Positions 36,401 through 49,628 of a stretch of 64,000 nt of DNA are shown here, in pieces. The DNA is from Colletotrichum lupini (lineage: Eukaryota; Ascomycota; Sordariomycetes; Glomerellales; Glomerellaceae): positions 2,356,001-2,420,000 of the forward strand of contig NC_064679.1 of assembly GCF_023278565.1 (NCBI RefSeq), given 5' to 3'. Every line of letters starts with the position of its first letter. Position 1 is the first letter of the stretch. The notes beneath the pieces were generated by a model, which saw nothing but the letters and a program-made list of their open reading frames with translations, was not told the origin of the DNA and searched no databases. The position numbers and the translations under genes were made by a program.

Positions 36401-37897
36401 GTACATGCTGCCGACCATCTTGTGCCACTTCCTCCGTCTCTTTGACTCCTCGTCCTGGAACAGTGCCATCTCGTTGGCCAGTGTCGACGAATCCGTCTTG
36501 ATCTTGTCGGACCACTCCCGGCGCCGAACGGCTTCGGAGACGAAAGAGGCGTACATGTACGGGAGCTGGTGAATGAGACGCAAATAGTCAAAGGTCGTCA
36601 TGTCGTCCTCGGCTTGGTTCAAGACATTAATCTGATTTTTAACGCTGCTGTGTAATGTGGTGATCTCGGTGATGTTGCGCATAAAACTAATTGAATCGGC
36701 CGATATGGCGTTCCGTGCCTGCGTGACATAGAGCAGCATATCATCCATCTCCGCGGAGCGTTTCTTCAAGCTTGGAATGAGGCGTGACGTGTGGTTCTCC
36801 GCCGTCCGCGAGGCCTGAAGGACGTTGGGCTGCGTATCCTGGTACTCCAAGACGACGTGGTAATCAGTCTCTATCTTCTTGGCCACGGCTTCGACATCCT
36901 GGAGCAACTGCTGCACCTCGCCACTATGCGACAGCGCCGAACGACCAACAAGGCTGTCAAAGTCCCCTATCAGCTGCTCAAGTCCGCCATACATCATTTT
37001 CGCGGCCTTCTCCAGATCCGTCGCCTTGGTGGTGAACTTTTTCAAGGATGTCGGCGCCAACCGTCCAGACTTCTTCGCAGTGTCGATCTCGATCAGGTCT
37101 TCCAGCGTCGTCGTCTTCTTCTTGAGGTCCCTGGAGGTCATGAAACGCACCATGGCAGCAGAGATGGGCACACTGCGCGCCACGGTGAGGTAGTGCTCCC
37201 AGTTCTCGGCAAGCTGCTCGTACTCGCCCAGCGCAGGTTCTACCCATTTCTTGAGCTCGGCGTACTTGGGTTCAATCTGTTTCACACTGATCTCCAGATT
37301 GGCCACGGCTGCATCGAGGCATTTGACCATGACGTCCATTTCGCTATACCGCTCCTGAATCTCGGCCGTCATACGTGCCGAGTCATCGACGATGCCACGG
37401 GCCCATGCCTGGCGCTCCTTGTAGAGAGCCTGCCATTCTGATAGAACACGAATATTGCCTATGTAGTTGGGGGCGTTCGGAACAGCATATCGCTTAGGAA
37501 GGGGGAGCTCGGACTTTGGAGACGAGGCGACGTTGGGGGAGTTTGGTTGCGATATTCGAATATCGTAGATGTAGATCTCGGTCTGCGCCAGCAGGTCAGC
37601 TTCAAGGTCTCTCTCTCTCTCTCTCTCTGACCCGTAAATAGGAGGGGCGTCGTACCTCCTGGTGAAGAGTCTGCAGCTTGACACTCCGACCTTGGGCAGT
37701 CAAAGCAACAACCTGGTGCGCCGGAATCGACGTATGCCTTGCGATCCAGGCTTTGAGGTCATCGAGCCTGCGAATGAAGCTGTCAGCCTGCTTTCTCTCG
37801 GTCTCACAAGGAGGCAAAACCTGACATACGCAGAAAACTGTGTCGTGTCCACCTGCAGACGCTGGCCCGTATGGGCTATCAACACCTGCGTCGCCAT
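33446..37897 (-). CDS. ATG11: Autophagy-related protein 11 (selective autophagy scaffold)
   Basis: ATG11 is the scaffold of selective autophagy; it links cargo receptors to the Atg1 kinase complex at the phagophore assembly site. Exons 37897-37830, 37767-37656 and 37582-33446 keep frame and give about 1438 residues, a usual length in filamentous fungi. The N-terminus starts MATQVLIAHTGQRLQV and continues LDDLKAWIARHTSI across intron 1. The second junction gives LHQETEIYIYDIRIS. Residues about 100-530 form the conserved helical Atg11/FIP200 region. Long heptad-rich coiled coils run from about 560 to 1060. The C-terminal claw-like ATG11 domain lies about 1120-1240 (HFKEGDLALFLPTRN, NVGFPHYFL). 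A low-complexity tail with Ser/Arg and acidic patches ends with NMIDSLVGP. The gene is divergent from the CENP-H-type gene, with about 700 bp between the two ATGs. Intron 2 contains a CT microsatellite. Confidence 0.95.
37609..37628. repeat. CT dinucleotide microsatellite in ATG11 intron 2
   Basis: A run of about ten TC/CT units lies inside ATG11 intron 2 (37583-37655). Read on the gene strand it is GA-repeat. Because the repeat is in phase it keeps an open frame through the intron and could mislead gene prediction. Confidence 0.8.
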
Positions 37898-38599
37898 CCC
37901 CGGAACATCTCCGAAGAGAAGAAGAGCTGCGACAGCCTAGCCTTGAGTCCGGTCTTTGCAGCAATAGTTTCAAGGGTTTGGCGTAGCTATGTGTTAGAGT
38001 CGACAAAGGCCGTCGCCCGGTAGAATCGTACGATACGCGCGCGCAAGGATATCGCTGTCGTCGTTTGACTCGTTGCCGTCGTCTTCGTCGTCGTTGCAAA
38101 GGATCCGAGAGAAAGACAGAAGTATGCACGAACGTCGGTTGTTGCAAAAGCGCAAAGGCGGTTCGTTCGCCAGGTTCCAAGACGTGACCGCTGAGGCGCC
38201 CTACAGAGCTCGTGCAGGCTGCAAACCCACTAAAAACCTTTGGGAGGCATAGCGTGACGCCGCCTCGTGATGCCTTGAGTCATTTGATTGGACAGTCATA
38301 TGGCACCTGCCACTGATAAGATAACGGCTCCAGGGATGGGGCTGACACCCATGGAATGGAAGACATGCCGCGCCGCACCCGCCACAACTTTCATACTCAG
38401 TTCCTACCTTACTCCACCATCCATCCGGATCCGAAGCCAAAAGCCGCCGAGTTTCCGTGAGTTCGGGGGATTTTGAATGCGATTCTGAGTGAGAGTCGCG
38501 CGTCGCGTCCGGAGGGCGGAGCGGTGACATCTCGGACACCGGACTCATCCCATACAAACCTGAATTTCTGCCATCTGATGGTAGAAGTCATTTTCGACC
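37898..38599. promoter_or_regulatory. Bidirectional promoter region, ATG11 / CENP-H-type gene
   Basis: About 700 bp separates two divergent start codons, so it must hold both promoters. No specific operator could be assigned. No TATA box is placed with confidence. Confidence 0.5.
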
Positions 38600-39476
38600 A
38601 TGGATGAGCTACCAAATCGAAGCCTTTCGACAGCAAACAAAGCCGATCAAGTGCCCACCCTTTTACTTTCCAATGACGAGCAGCGCGTCCTTGCTCTTTA
38701 CGACGAGCTTCGCGACCTCGAGATCAAGGTCGCTCTGGTGAAGGCACAACAGAGCCATGTCTCAGGTACACACTTCCCATATCAAGACGACCGACAGTGT
38801 CAAAGTCCGCATTGCTAACGGGTACAGATAGACTCAACAACACCAAGCACAGAAGAAAATGTGAGAAAGGCTCAGCAGGACGCGTCGACGGCGCGTGCGG
38901 GATGGCTTCTGAGGAACAATATCACGGATAGTGTCATGACGGCCAGCCCCATCCTCAAAGCTGTCCATGGGAGCACACAGTCAACGCCCATCGAAACGTA
39001 CGTCCATCCTTGATTCTGTGCTCAAAAAAATCACTATCATTTTATCCATGATGAAACTATGACCTCTAAAGTTTGATGTCTGAGTGCTAACAGGAAGCAG
39101 TGACCTCCTACCACACATCCGCTCCCGCGACAACGTCTCTGTCGCCCTCGCCAACAAATCAGAAGACATCCGCAGCCTCATCAAGCAGCTGACAGAGGTG
39201 GAAGCCGAGAGCCTACGAGTCGGCCGGAAAAACGTGGAGCTCACAGCCGAGATCCTCAGGCTTACTGAGGATGCGGAAAAGAGAAATGCGGGCGAGACTG
39301 ACGACCCCGCCGTGCAGGCGGAGATAGCCAGACTTGAAGCCGAGATGAAGGCGAGCATACGGCGGTGGAAAGTTATGAAAGGCACCGCCAGTGCTGTGGT
39401 CGTTGGCAGCGGCGTAGACTGGTCCAGAGATGAAGCGCTGCGCGAGGTAGTACTGGACCCCGAAGATGACGAATAG
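38600..39476 (+). CDS. CENP-H-type kinetochore protein
   Basis: This is probably the fungal CENP-H homologue, a subunit of the constitutive centromere-associated network that binds the inner kinetochore. Exons 38600-38765, 38832-38997 and 39101-39476 give about 235 residues, a typical size. The N-terminal half has a helical segment (NDEQRVLALYDELRDLEIKV). The C-terminal half is a coiled coil (IRSLIKQLTEVEAESLRVG, VQAEIARLEAEMKASI). It ends with the block GSGVDWSRDEALREVVLDPE, which is the recognisable tail of fungal CENP-H domain proteins. Each intron restores frame: phase 1 at the first junction through acceptor GATAG and phase 2 at the second through GCAG. The first ATG follows a short leader, and ATG11 is transcribed away from it. 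Confidence 0.82.
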
Positions 39477-42400
39477 TGAAAAGCTTGCTAGACCTTGGAG
39501 ATCAGAAGCTCACATTGGCCCACGATACGCATGGGGCAGGGTGGACAGAGGCACCTGAGCGCCGTGGGGAGCTGCGGGCAGCCGCCTAGAATCCAGGTAT
39601 GGACATACTCAGGCTCGCAGGCCCATCTTATCATGACCACATCATCTCAGGAATCAGGACTATGAGATGGTGCCAATTACAATGGCGTATTACCACCGGT
39701 TTGAGGGGCTCGCCAAATGGAATGGACCGAAACCCAAGACCTCAGTACGTCGGAACGTTCGCTTCAACCCGCCCTACGCAGGTTGTATGCAGGTACGGAC
39801 CTCCAGAGGCTCGGTCAAGTCGTGACCGCGGTCTAGGTCGTCGGGCCATACGGTTGGCATTACCAGATCATGGTGCTCGCCCTGCCCTGCGCACGATCGA
39901 TTTGCTGTTGCTCATAGTAGCGTATCCGTACGGCACGGCACCGGCACCTGAGGGCACCACCCGCAGGCATTTTTTGGTTTTCAAGCTCACCTTCGGCCCC
40001 TGCCGGCTCACGAAACTGGACAGGGCTTAGCGGCACCTCGGACGCTATGACCACGGTGATGTCGAATCACGTGGGTGAGCTTGGCTCCGAGATCTGCTCC
40101 TGTGGCCAATGCTTGAGCTTGATCAGCTGCTCTGTCTACCTACCTTATGTAGCTGGATTGCTGGAAACTACCAAGTATGAGATAGCAAAGAATAAAAATT
40201 GTCTGATGAAACGCGTTTCAATATCTTCAAGAGGACCCGTAAAACGTCACGGGGCTTGATAAAGCGGTTGTAGTGAGCTCATCCTCTTCCGTTATGGTGA
40301 CTTTCGCGCGCAAAGTGACAAGACTCGAGAGCTCCCAGACGCCGTGAACAGCTTAAGCGTCGAGATGAACCACGCGTTTCGCGTTTCCATTACATACCCT
40401 GTGACCATAGAAAGATCATGCCTTTTAGATTAGATAATCAACGTCACTCAAGGTCCGTCTAGAAGAGGGAAGAGGGAAGGGAAAATGGGACTGGAAGTTG
40501 GGGGGAGCTTTGCACTCCCCGTCAGTCAAGCTCTGTGTCTGCTGCGACAGATCAGCCAGGAGGCCCAGGAGGAGTGGAGCATGGGCTCGCGTTGAACTAC
40601 ACAGTCTACACTACACCTCAGTCTCCGACTCTCCATGTACCTCTCGTGTGCAGGTCCTAGGCGTGAGCAGCAAGAGTGTTTGGCTTGGGAGGGGGTGTGT
40701 GTGGTGTGTGGGAGAGAGTGATTGAGTGAGAAAGTGGGAGAGCCTTCAGTCAGGGAGGGCCAATATTTGCCGAGGGACCATCAGGTACAGCACAGTATCA
40801 GCAAAACAAAGGCAACCAGACCGGCGAAATTGCCTGGCTCCGTGTATCCGCTGCAAGTCGTCGGTACTTTGCGCACTTTGTTCGCCAGCCCGTTACCACC
40901 GCCTTCCCAGTGCTAGCCCAGCCAAACAGGGAACAAGCGGGCAAAAGCAAAATGGCTGGGCCCGGCGGCCCTGACTGGAATGGTGAAATGGTGCGGCAAC
41001 GCCCTCCTACTGGAGTCCTGGGCAGACACGGCTTGTCTGGCTCATGGGCAAAACGCGCTGCTGGCTTGCCAATTTGCAGAGGAGACCTGCATTGGGCGTC
41101 TTGGGTGCGCGTTGGGTGCATTGGAGCGGGGGAGCGTATCGATTGTCGTTGCAGGCATTACCCAGTCTTATGCCTCGAGGTACACGAGACGCCCGCACAC
41201 TTTGTGCGCATGACGAAGTATCCCACCCTTCTTTGACGCCGGGAGCGTTGCACCGCCTGGCTGCTGCCCGCTTCGTGGTGTGTCGGTGTTAGAAGACGTA
41301 GAACAGAGACGAGATAGACACGCCGCTCGCCGTCGGTCTCCGGTCGCCATGCAATCGTCAAGCTCCGCAAATAGTAACGCAGCTCTTTCTCCGTTATTTA
41401 ATGTGAAGCTTACGGCTCTGTACGGAGTAGACTCGCTTTCAGCATAGGATGTGTTGAACATAGCTGATCGCTAAATAGTACCTACCAGTAAGCCCTTCGT
41501 CGATCACCTGGCGGCGGAGGGTGACTTGGAACAGTATGTACTGCGCAACCACGCATCCGCTGCAGAAGCAGGTTGCTCTAGGAGTGTCCAACAATAGACA
41601 CTACGGAGGCGGATGGATGATGTAGGAATCGATGGCAGAGGGGAGGCTGGGGAGGTCCCAAGTGTACCGTGAGCTGTGCATGAGGAGTGATTGGGCGCAT
41701 TCGCCCAAGCTGATTCCGGAGTCGGTGGACCGCGTTTGGGGTACCTTGGGCCAAGTAGCGGTACAAAACAATCTCGTATGACGGTACATGGGGCGTATGC
41801 ATGAATCAAGTACCCAGATTCCGTTTCGGCCAGCCTGAATGCCATCCCCATCAGTCAGTCATCATGACTTCCGGTCGTTCCAATGTCACATCTCCCTGAG
41901 CAACAGCGTGAGGTGCTTCGCATCACGCCTCATCACCCGAAGCTGAGTTTACGCCTCCGTGCACACCAGCCGACGGTGTGCCCCTGACTGCCAGGAGATC
42001 ACAGTTTAGCTCGGTTTTTTGGATGAGGTCGATTCTTAGTAATACGATGAGTGGATGCTTCGATAGCGAGTGGTCTAGAGGCGCCCCAGTCAGTTGCTGT
42101 AAGCTCCTATGGGCTCAGGGGCTCTCCAAGTCACGTCGAAAGCTGGTGGGTGGCTTCACGCCGGAACTCAGCTAAATGGTGTTGCAATCTGTGCCGCATA
42201 TGAAAGCCACCATGGGGTCTGCCGTGCTGTGTATGTATCTTGTCTGACCGCGTGGACCAGCAACCCAGGGCGAGCCGGACACGGAGCGTTTGTCGAGAAC
42301 TCTGAGCCGACGGTGCCTATAGACTTTGGTGCGTTTTGGAGGCGATGTCCTTGGGTGTTGATAGGACAAGCCACTTTGAAGAGGGGAATGCCGCAAAGTG

Positions 42401-43585
42401 TGTCGAGTGGTGTTTTAGTGTGGATGAAATTGCGCAGCGATGTTCAGGAAGCACAATCACTTACACAGTGTGTGAGAGTGTGTAAGCCAACTTGTTCCTC
42501 CATTCTCCAAACATTGAATCCTCCACCACACCACAGGTGCTCCATCGATTTCCCAATATCCATAATCCAGCCGGCCGAGCCTTGTTGTCTTGGTAAACAG
42601 CCGAAAGTTGCGAAGGCTTGTCAGCGGAAGACGCTAAGGAGACAACGTCGCGAACATGAGGTCACTAACACCCACAGCCCCAGCAAAGTGCAAGTGATGG
42701 ACATGTTAGTGTGTCCGAGGTATAGCTTGTCTCCCATGGCGAAGGTTTGCTTTGATGGCGAAGGAAGTGATGTCGTCCCATAGACCTAATTCAAATCGTG
42801 CAGACCTCGAATTCCACGGAGAGTTGGCGAAAAGAAGCTTCAACTGCTGTGATCGACCATCCGACATGCTGTACCGAGCAGATGCATCTACCTAATGGAA
42901 GAGTCGCCAAGGTGTAAGGGATCTTACTGCCTTGAATTGGAAATGTCGAGGCAACGTTGGCTATTGGACTTCCGTCTTCCCCGTACGGCGTGTTCGGTCT
43001 TCAATGTCTGACCGATGTACCTACGGCATGTCTAGCGAACGGGCCCTTGCCATTCAACAGGCGGTAGGGAGGATCGGAAGTATCTTAGCGCTCATGAAGA
43101 TGACGAAGAAGTGCCTGGTCCAGGCCAAGTGCAGTCGGACGGAGTAGGTGTGCCACTGCACGTCTCTGCGATCTGGGAGTACGAATAGGTACACAAGGTC
43201 GTCTCCCTTAGGCTGTCAATGCCTAGTGGTATCGCATCACTGTCGTATGAAGGATGGTATAAGTAGCATGGTATGCTAGGCTAATGGTGCATGCGCGGAA
43301 CCATCCTCGAATGGATGGGTGATGGCTGGTGTTGAGGAAAGAGGCCGTGGATCCAAATGATAGTTGTCGATAGCATGGGGGTGTAAATGGATGGTAACAT
43401 GGGATTCGTAAGAAGCTGAAGCTTGACGAGCCAGTATTCGGTCTCTCACTGCTGGGAACGAAAGCAGTCAGAAGTAGAGGGGGAGGGACTGGGAATGGCA
43501 ACTTGGGCGAGACTGAAGACTGGAGAAGTTGGTTGATGGACGAGAGATGGTCCGTGTGGACAGTGACAGGAGGAAGGGAAGGTGG

Positions 43586-43605
43586 GGTAAGGTAAGGTAA
43601 GGTAA
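43586..43605. repeat. GGTAA short tandem repeat
   Basis: Four perfect GGTAA units in a row followed by GGTGG. It lies in the gene-poor region; no function is apparent. AGGTAAGGT-like and TACCTTACC-like words recur in other intergenic parts of this window. Confidence 0.8.
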
Positions 43606-45269
43606 GGTGGACGGAAAGGAAAGCACGAGATGCTTCAAAAGGAACCTAAGACTGGAAGAGGGAGCGAAGCAAAAGCAGGAGCAGGCACAGGACTCAACCG
43701 CACCTCACCTCAGACATTGGCGAAAGAGCCGGCACGTAGCCGTACGTAGCAAGCGGAGAAAGAAGGCGCGACGGCTTTAAAGTACACAGTGCGAAAAGAT
43801 GATTTAAAACCCAGGTACAAAGCGGATGTACAGTACTTCGGTGCGGGGTTTTGCGTGCGCTTTGTACCTGTACAGTACCACATAATAATAGCAGCGGCAC
43901 ACCAAGAGCAAGGACTGTCCGAGGATGGAGTGATTGAAATGGATGGGAAGCGGGCGACAAGCTGGACCAGACCCGAGGGGTTGAGACGAGGACGGAAGGC
44001 AAAAGAAGAGCACCGCAGGATGGGCCAGATCCTGCTTCTTTTCCCTGCTTCTGTTACCTGGCCAGGTACGGTTTTGGCTACGGCCACGACCACCTGGACG
44101 GATACCTTACATAGTACACCTGAAGCTAAGGCCATTGGCGCCTGCCTTGCAAGATGCTGCTGGATACGCAGTAGGTAATATGTCGCTCCTTCCTTCTCCA
44201 TCGCGTCGCCAGCACGTTCGCAACTTCTGATCGCGCATTGTCCACACCTAACTTGGTCTGTTCTGGTTCCGCAGTTTGATTTATTGCCATGGACTTCAAT
44301 AAACAGGCGAATAGGTTGCGTGCGGACGCACTTGCATACTAAGGTGAAGTATCCGTAAGGTAGGGAGGTATCTTTCCGTACTGATCCAGGTACTGGGGTA
44401 CTTTCGAGCATGTATCCGTAGCTGGCCGCTTCAAGGTGTGTGTAGTCGTTGTCCCCTGGCAGATGCGACGAGCAGGAAGGGGGTAGGCAGACTCAAGGTG
44501 TGAAAGGAACGTGAGGTACTTTGCACGGCAGTCTCTGGTGCAAGGTACCTTTACCTTGTGGGTGGGCGCGGACTGTAACTAGGAGGGACTTGGACTTCCA
44601 CGTAGGAGGGGGGGAGGATGATGGGGAGGAGAAGGATGGGGAAAGAAGGGTCAAGCTGGACTCTGGAGCAAAAGGCAAGAGAAGGGAAGGGTGCGCACGT
44701 CAACTGTCAGGGAGGGAAGGCGCGCCCACACCCTTTCCCTTCTCATCGCGCCTTCCCCCTCTCTTGCCTCTCTCCTCTTTTGTGCCCTTCGCTTGGTGGG
44801 CGGGTGCCCGGTGTGCCCAGTACCAGGCCAATGCCGCCAGTTACCACCCAGTGACAAGTGTTGCCAATGCCAGTGCGCAGACCTCTTTTTTTTTTTTCTT
44901 GCCCGTCGTCTGGTTTGGTACGGATACCTGCCCAGCCTACCCAGACACCCATCCCCTCCTAGCCATTCAGCGTGCAGCAGCAAGCCCAGGCACAGGCGAG
45001 GAAGCGACGGGAGGGAAAGCGAAAGTGACAAGCGTCCGCACCTGCGCAGGCCAAAAAAAAGATGATTTGGAGTGATCCAAGGAGAAAGAGGAGGAGAGCC
45101 CGTCCACGGTGACCCCCCTTCCTTCCTCAGTTCTCCCAGTCTCTCACTCAGTCTCGCACACGGTACGAAGTACCACCCCCAGTCCACTCGCCCAGTCGCC
45201 AGTCGCAGTCAGTCCTGGCCCCGTCCCAGACTTCCCAGCAAAAACAAGTGCACCCAGGCGCGTTGCTCC

Positions 45270-46037
45270 CGCACAATCACTCCCCCCATAGTAAAAAGGC
45301 TGCTTGGCCCTCCCCCCATACATTTCCCTCCCTCTTCTTCTCCCATACAAATCTCCCACCCAAATCCTCCTCTCTTACAATCCGCACTCTCACAATACCA
45401 CACTTTACTGCCTTCGCACTCAACCCCGTGAGTACCTGCTGCCCATATACCATTGCCCACTTGCACCATCAACCACCGCAACATACACGCGCAACATCAT
45501 CCTCTTCTATTTTCACTGTCGCTACAATTTCGATCACTCTGCCTCGATTTGCAACTCCGAAATCGCTTTTTAACAAGTCGATATCGTGGGTGCGATCCGT
45601 TGTTGAGCTTCGAACTTTGGCGTGCACCTCTTCGTCTCTCACACGCTCGTCCATCAACCAGCTTCAACCATAGAGCTTTCTAGCTAACAAGAGCTTGACG
45701 CGTCCAGATCACCACATCAACACCTCTCTTTCCACCTCTCAAAAACCTCCTCAGGTATGCTTTACGATCCCTCTTGGACGACTTTGAGCTTCAAATTGCA
45801 ATTACCTCGCGTTACCGAGCGCAATTGCACTTGCGACTCAACCACCCACACACCCTGGTTCTCGCTGCACCGCGGTCCTCTTGCACTATGGCTTTCCGGC
45901 ATAACGGCGCGGCGGCTTTGCCGTCGGTCGTCATGTCGCGCCGATTCCATCACATCCTTCACCCTTGGCTCTTCGTCATACCATCACATTCATCTCGACA
46001 TTAAAGCAGCTTGACTGACCATATTCAAGATACCAAA
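45270..46037 (+). promoter_or_regulatory. Pyrimidine-rich leader/promoter of NHP6
   Basis: Long C/T-rich stretches (for example 45300-45420 and 45710-45750) run up to the NHP6 ATG at 46038. CT-rich tracts near the start site are typical of highly expressed fungal genes such as those for chromatin proteins. It may contain a 5' UTR intron, but I cannot fix its ends. Confidence 0.45.
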
Positions 46038-46616
46038 ATGCCTAAGGCCGCGACCAAGCGAGGTGCCGCTAAGGACACCAAGAAGCGCGCGAAGAAGGGT
46101 ACGTTGCCAAATCGATTCTTACTTGTCTTGAGCCGTTGTGAAATTTGGGCAAGTTTTACGTACAGAGAGGTTGGGCCTGAAGGGAGTCTCAATAAGATTC
46201 CACTGGGCCACGCCTCGGACGACTTTTGACTTGCCCGCTTTGCGCTGCGCCTATCTAGACCAGTTATCTTGCTATGAACATGTAGCTAACATACTATTCA
46301 GACCCCAACGCCCCCAAGCGTGGCCTTTCCGCCTACATGTTCTTCGCCAACGAGCAGCGCGAGAACGTTCGTGAGGAGAACCCCGGTATTTCCTTCGGAC
46401 AGGTCGGCAAGATCCTCGGTGAGCGCTGGAAGGCCCTCAACGAGAAGCAGCGCGGTCCCTATGAGGCCAAGGCTGCCACCGACAAGAAGCGCTACGAGGA
46501 CGAGAAGCAGGCATACAACGTAAGACACCCCCAAACCCCCACTCCATCTGGCCGTGTTGTGCTGAAGCTAATTAGTCACTCTAAAGGCCGAACAAGAGGA
46601 GGATGAGTCCTCTTGA
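46038..46616 (+). CDS. NHP6: Non-histone HMG-box chromatin protein Nhp6
   Basis: This is a small abundant nuclear protein that bends DNA and assists nucleosome remodelling and the FACT complex. Exons 46038-46098, 46302-46519 and 46587-46616 give 102 residues, the normal size. A basic N-terminal arm ([14 protein letters not shown]) precedes a single HMG box at about residues 21-92. Visible box residues include [28 protein letters not shown] and [14 protein letters not shown] short acidic tail (AEQEEDESS) follows, as in many filamentous-fungal Nhp6 proteins. Intron 1 (203 bp) is long for this window and splits the GAC codon just before PNAPKR. Intron 2 (67 bp) falls right after the box at QAYN. 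Confidence 0.95.
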
Positions 46617-49600
46617 TTGCTGTCTTTCTGCTGCTTCTCAGTCCGAACGGGTGGCGTGGAGTTAGTTTTTCCGCACATCTTTCGGACTTTCCTTGTAACT
46701 TTGGGCTCGGCGGTGTATGATGGTATTGAAATGGGTTGCTTTTCTCGTTATTCAGGATCGGCAGGAAGGCGGATTTGAGGCAGGCGAAGCTCTCACGCCG
46801 CCCCGCGTCAATAGCAGAGCTGGTCATGCCGCCCATCGCGGAATGAAACTGTCCACGATTGGGACACAATGACATTTGACGGCTCACACATTGACAAACA
46901 TACATAACTACCTTTTTGTTCCATCGCAATGTGAGTGAATGTTACAGTGAAGGTGTGTATGGGTGGGTGATGCGCCAATCATGGTAGTATGGCGTTTCTG
47001 CCCTTGTTTTCAAGGGTCCTTCCCCAGGTCCAGGGATCTGGGTTGATGGGGCTTAGTTTTGTCCAGCCACTCAAGGGTCTCTATCACTGCGACCCCGTCG
47101 TGTCATGGGATTTAGTAAGGCACAGCGACTCGATTGCCATGTTCCGCTAATGCAGATTTGCCTGAAGCCGGTTGGGGATCATATAGACCCGACGGCCAAA
47201 GAATGACCAGCTTGAGTGGCCCATGGCCTTGGAGACCTTTCCCTTCTGAGCTGAAGCCGCTTCCGCGATTGCGATTCGAGGTGAGTCGGTGAAGATAGGC
47301 CACGGCTGAACATCGGATTTCAGACCTCGAATAAGTGGGGATAAGGTACGTATCCTGTCTTGGGACGTACCTACCTTACCTCAAGCTGCCTGCCTCCAAT
47401 CACGGATTCCAATGACAGAAGGATGTCTCAGTCTCAGCACCTCCTCAATCCCTCATGCCTTACCCTTCAAGGCCGCGTTTCCCTCCCGATGATCAGACAC
47501 GGCATGCAGGTGCGAGCCTGGGGAGTTGATGTTGGATGCCTGAGCAGGATGAAACAAGGCTGCTTCTTTCACCCGCCCGAAAGCGTTGGATGTGCTCGTG
47601 GACAAACTCATAAAAGGAGCCCATGGCCGCAACAATAGACACTTCGGGCGCCGGCTCCTTCAAACTTCGAATACTAACCAGCCATGTCGAAAACAACCTT
47701 CCCGGTCATCCACCACACTCTGCTAGCCTCACCTACAGCACTGCTACCCACAGACTGTCTGTACTTTGGCACCAATGTATGAGTCTTCGCCGTTCCAGAA
47801 ACCAAGGACAGCTACCTGCTCTCATCGTCATGGGCTACAGTGAAGGGCAGGCGATTATATCAATGAACACCATGGATCCCTGGCCTTCGCAGCCAGATTT
47901 AGTCTATCGAACTCCACCACCAAGTATTGACAATTCGCATATCGGCCCAGTAGTTTTTCGTCGCATGAGATGAACCAACGAATGTTCTGCAGCTACTTCT
48001 CCCAGGATCTCTCGAGGCTGGGCCCTCCAAAGCCTGCCTACATTGTGCAGAAACGACGCGATCGCGTCCATACTCAGCCTCCATCTCACGCACCGCAGAT
48101 TTATTTACCAAAGATTTCTCTTGGCTAGGCATGTGGCCCGCCGTTGGGGAATGTCTACTCGGAATTCTTGATGCTTCACATCACTTCACATGCTCTACAC
48201 AGCTGATGCCTGTCAGTTCTATATCCTCGGTATGCCTCTTCGCACATTTCGTTCGCTACCATCATCACCCACCTTCGTATCGATCTATCGATGGTATTCT
48301 GTCGAGCGCGAGAGACAAGCTGCTCTTCGCAGCAGTGCGTCCAAGCATTTCCAAAGATTTCCATTTCCTCAGATGACCTAGGTGCATCGCACGACCGATC
48401 AATTACCTCGACAGTGTACTTTGTATGATTACATTACTGAAATGGTCACCTAGTCGTCGCAATCTGTATCTCGATGCCAATGTTTTCTTACGTTCCCCCG
48501 GGTCTATGGTGGAAAGGCTTGTAAGGAGAGTTCGTCTGCATTACTTATGCAAGTGCTCACAACCTGGACCTCCACCCCACCGGCTCCGGGCCGGCCTCAT
48601 TCGTCCGTTGATCCAGGTCGAGCGTTCCTAATGCATGCAGAGGAAAGCATACATGCCCATGGGGCCATCCCCAGCTGTCGTGGCATGCTCTGGCTAGTCG
48701 GTGGCCGGATCAATATGTGTTGAGCCCACACTCCCTTCTCTGAGAGCAATCTGACCTACATACGCTCCTCTTTGCCGTTACGGCCCCAGGCCCTCCTTGC
48801 GATATCTTGGGTAGCGGTTGCTAGAATCGACCAGATTGCATCGTTTGGCCTGAACCTGTTGACACAAGGATCGTTCACTCGATTTGGTAGTTCGAGGTTT
48901 GAGGCGACCAATACCTCGTTGTTTTTGACACACCTTGGGCCTGGCTGGAGACAGACAAGGAAAGACTTGACGTATCTCTCACGAAGAAAAGAACACAACC
49001 TAGCCAACGTCCAGCGAATTGTGCACGCTCTCGTCCTCCTAAAAATCATAGCTGATCATTGCACGAAGACAACGAAATTCAGACACGTCAGACGCAAGCA
49101 CCTGGTGTCTGGGCGTGTGCTGCCAACACAGAACAAGAGCGATCTGGATCATTGGGTTTGAAGTCAGGCGGGGTGGTGGCGTGTGTTTCCGTGCTGGCCG
49201 TTGAAATCGAGACCTGCAGCTCCGAATCGCTGTTGCAGCCGCTTCCCGTCCAGTAAGTGGCTGCGAGTGTAGCGACCACGTTACCGCTGCATATTTGAGA
49301 TTACCATGCTAAGCCCATGAAGCAAGCCATCTCTTTGTCCCTTTTCTCTTATCGGCACAACTGACTGTGGTCGATCTTGGTCGATATATCGTCAAAAGCC
49401 GTATGAGGCATTCGCAACGGTTTCGACCTTCCCTCCAACTTGATCACCACAGATCAACCAAACTCCTACAAGGCCGAGGATTGCACGGCGAGAGTCTCCC
49501 GGATAGAAGAGGTGAGGGCGCCGCGGGAACCCTACGACTCTAACGGTTAGGTCTGGGTCGTTGGACGATGAAATCCTGAGACGCAGACGTTCCTAGTTCG

Positions 49601-49628
49601 GCTCGGTCCGTCAGTGTTGGTCTGGAAA
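46617..49628. other. Intergenic, no supported gene
   Basis: About 3 kb between NHP6 and the next gene. Several frames of 60-130 codons occur but show no similarity I recognise and no exon logic. The start holds the NHP6 3' UTR and the end the promoter of the gene at 49629. Confidence 0.45.

Larger units (their letters stand above)
39477..46037. other. 6.5-kb gene-poor region
   Basis: No reading frame here resembles a known family, though frames up to 224 codons occur by chance on both strands. Base composition looks ordinary, without the RIP pattern of the transposon blocks. The last part, about 45270-46030, is pyrimidine-rich and is a likely NHP6 promoter and leader. A GGTAA repeat lies at 43586-43605 and T-rich runs occur near 44886. 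A long non-coding RNA or a fast-evolving gene with many exons cannot be excluded. Confidence 0.45.

Noticed and set aside
42109..42783. 224-codon frame in the gene-poor region
   Set aside because: No recognisable similarity and biased, Cys-rich chance composition.
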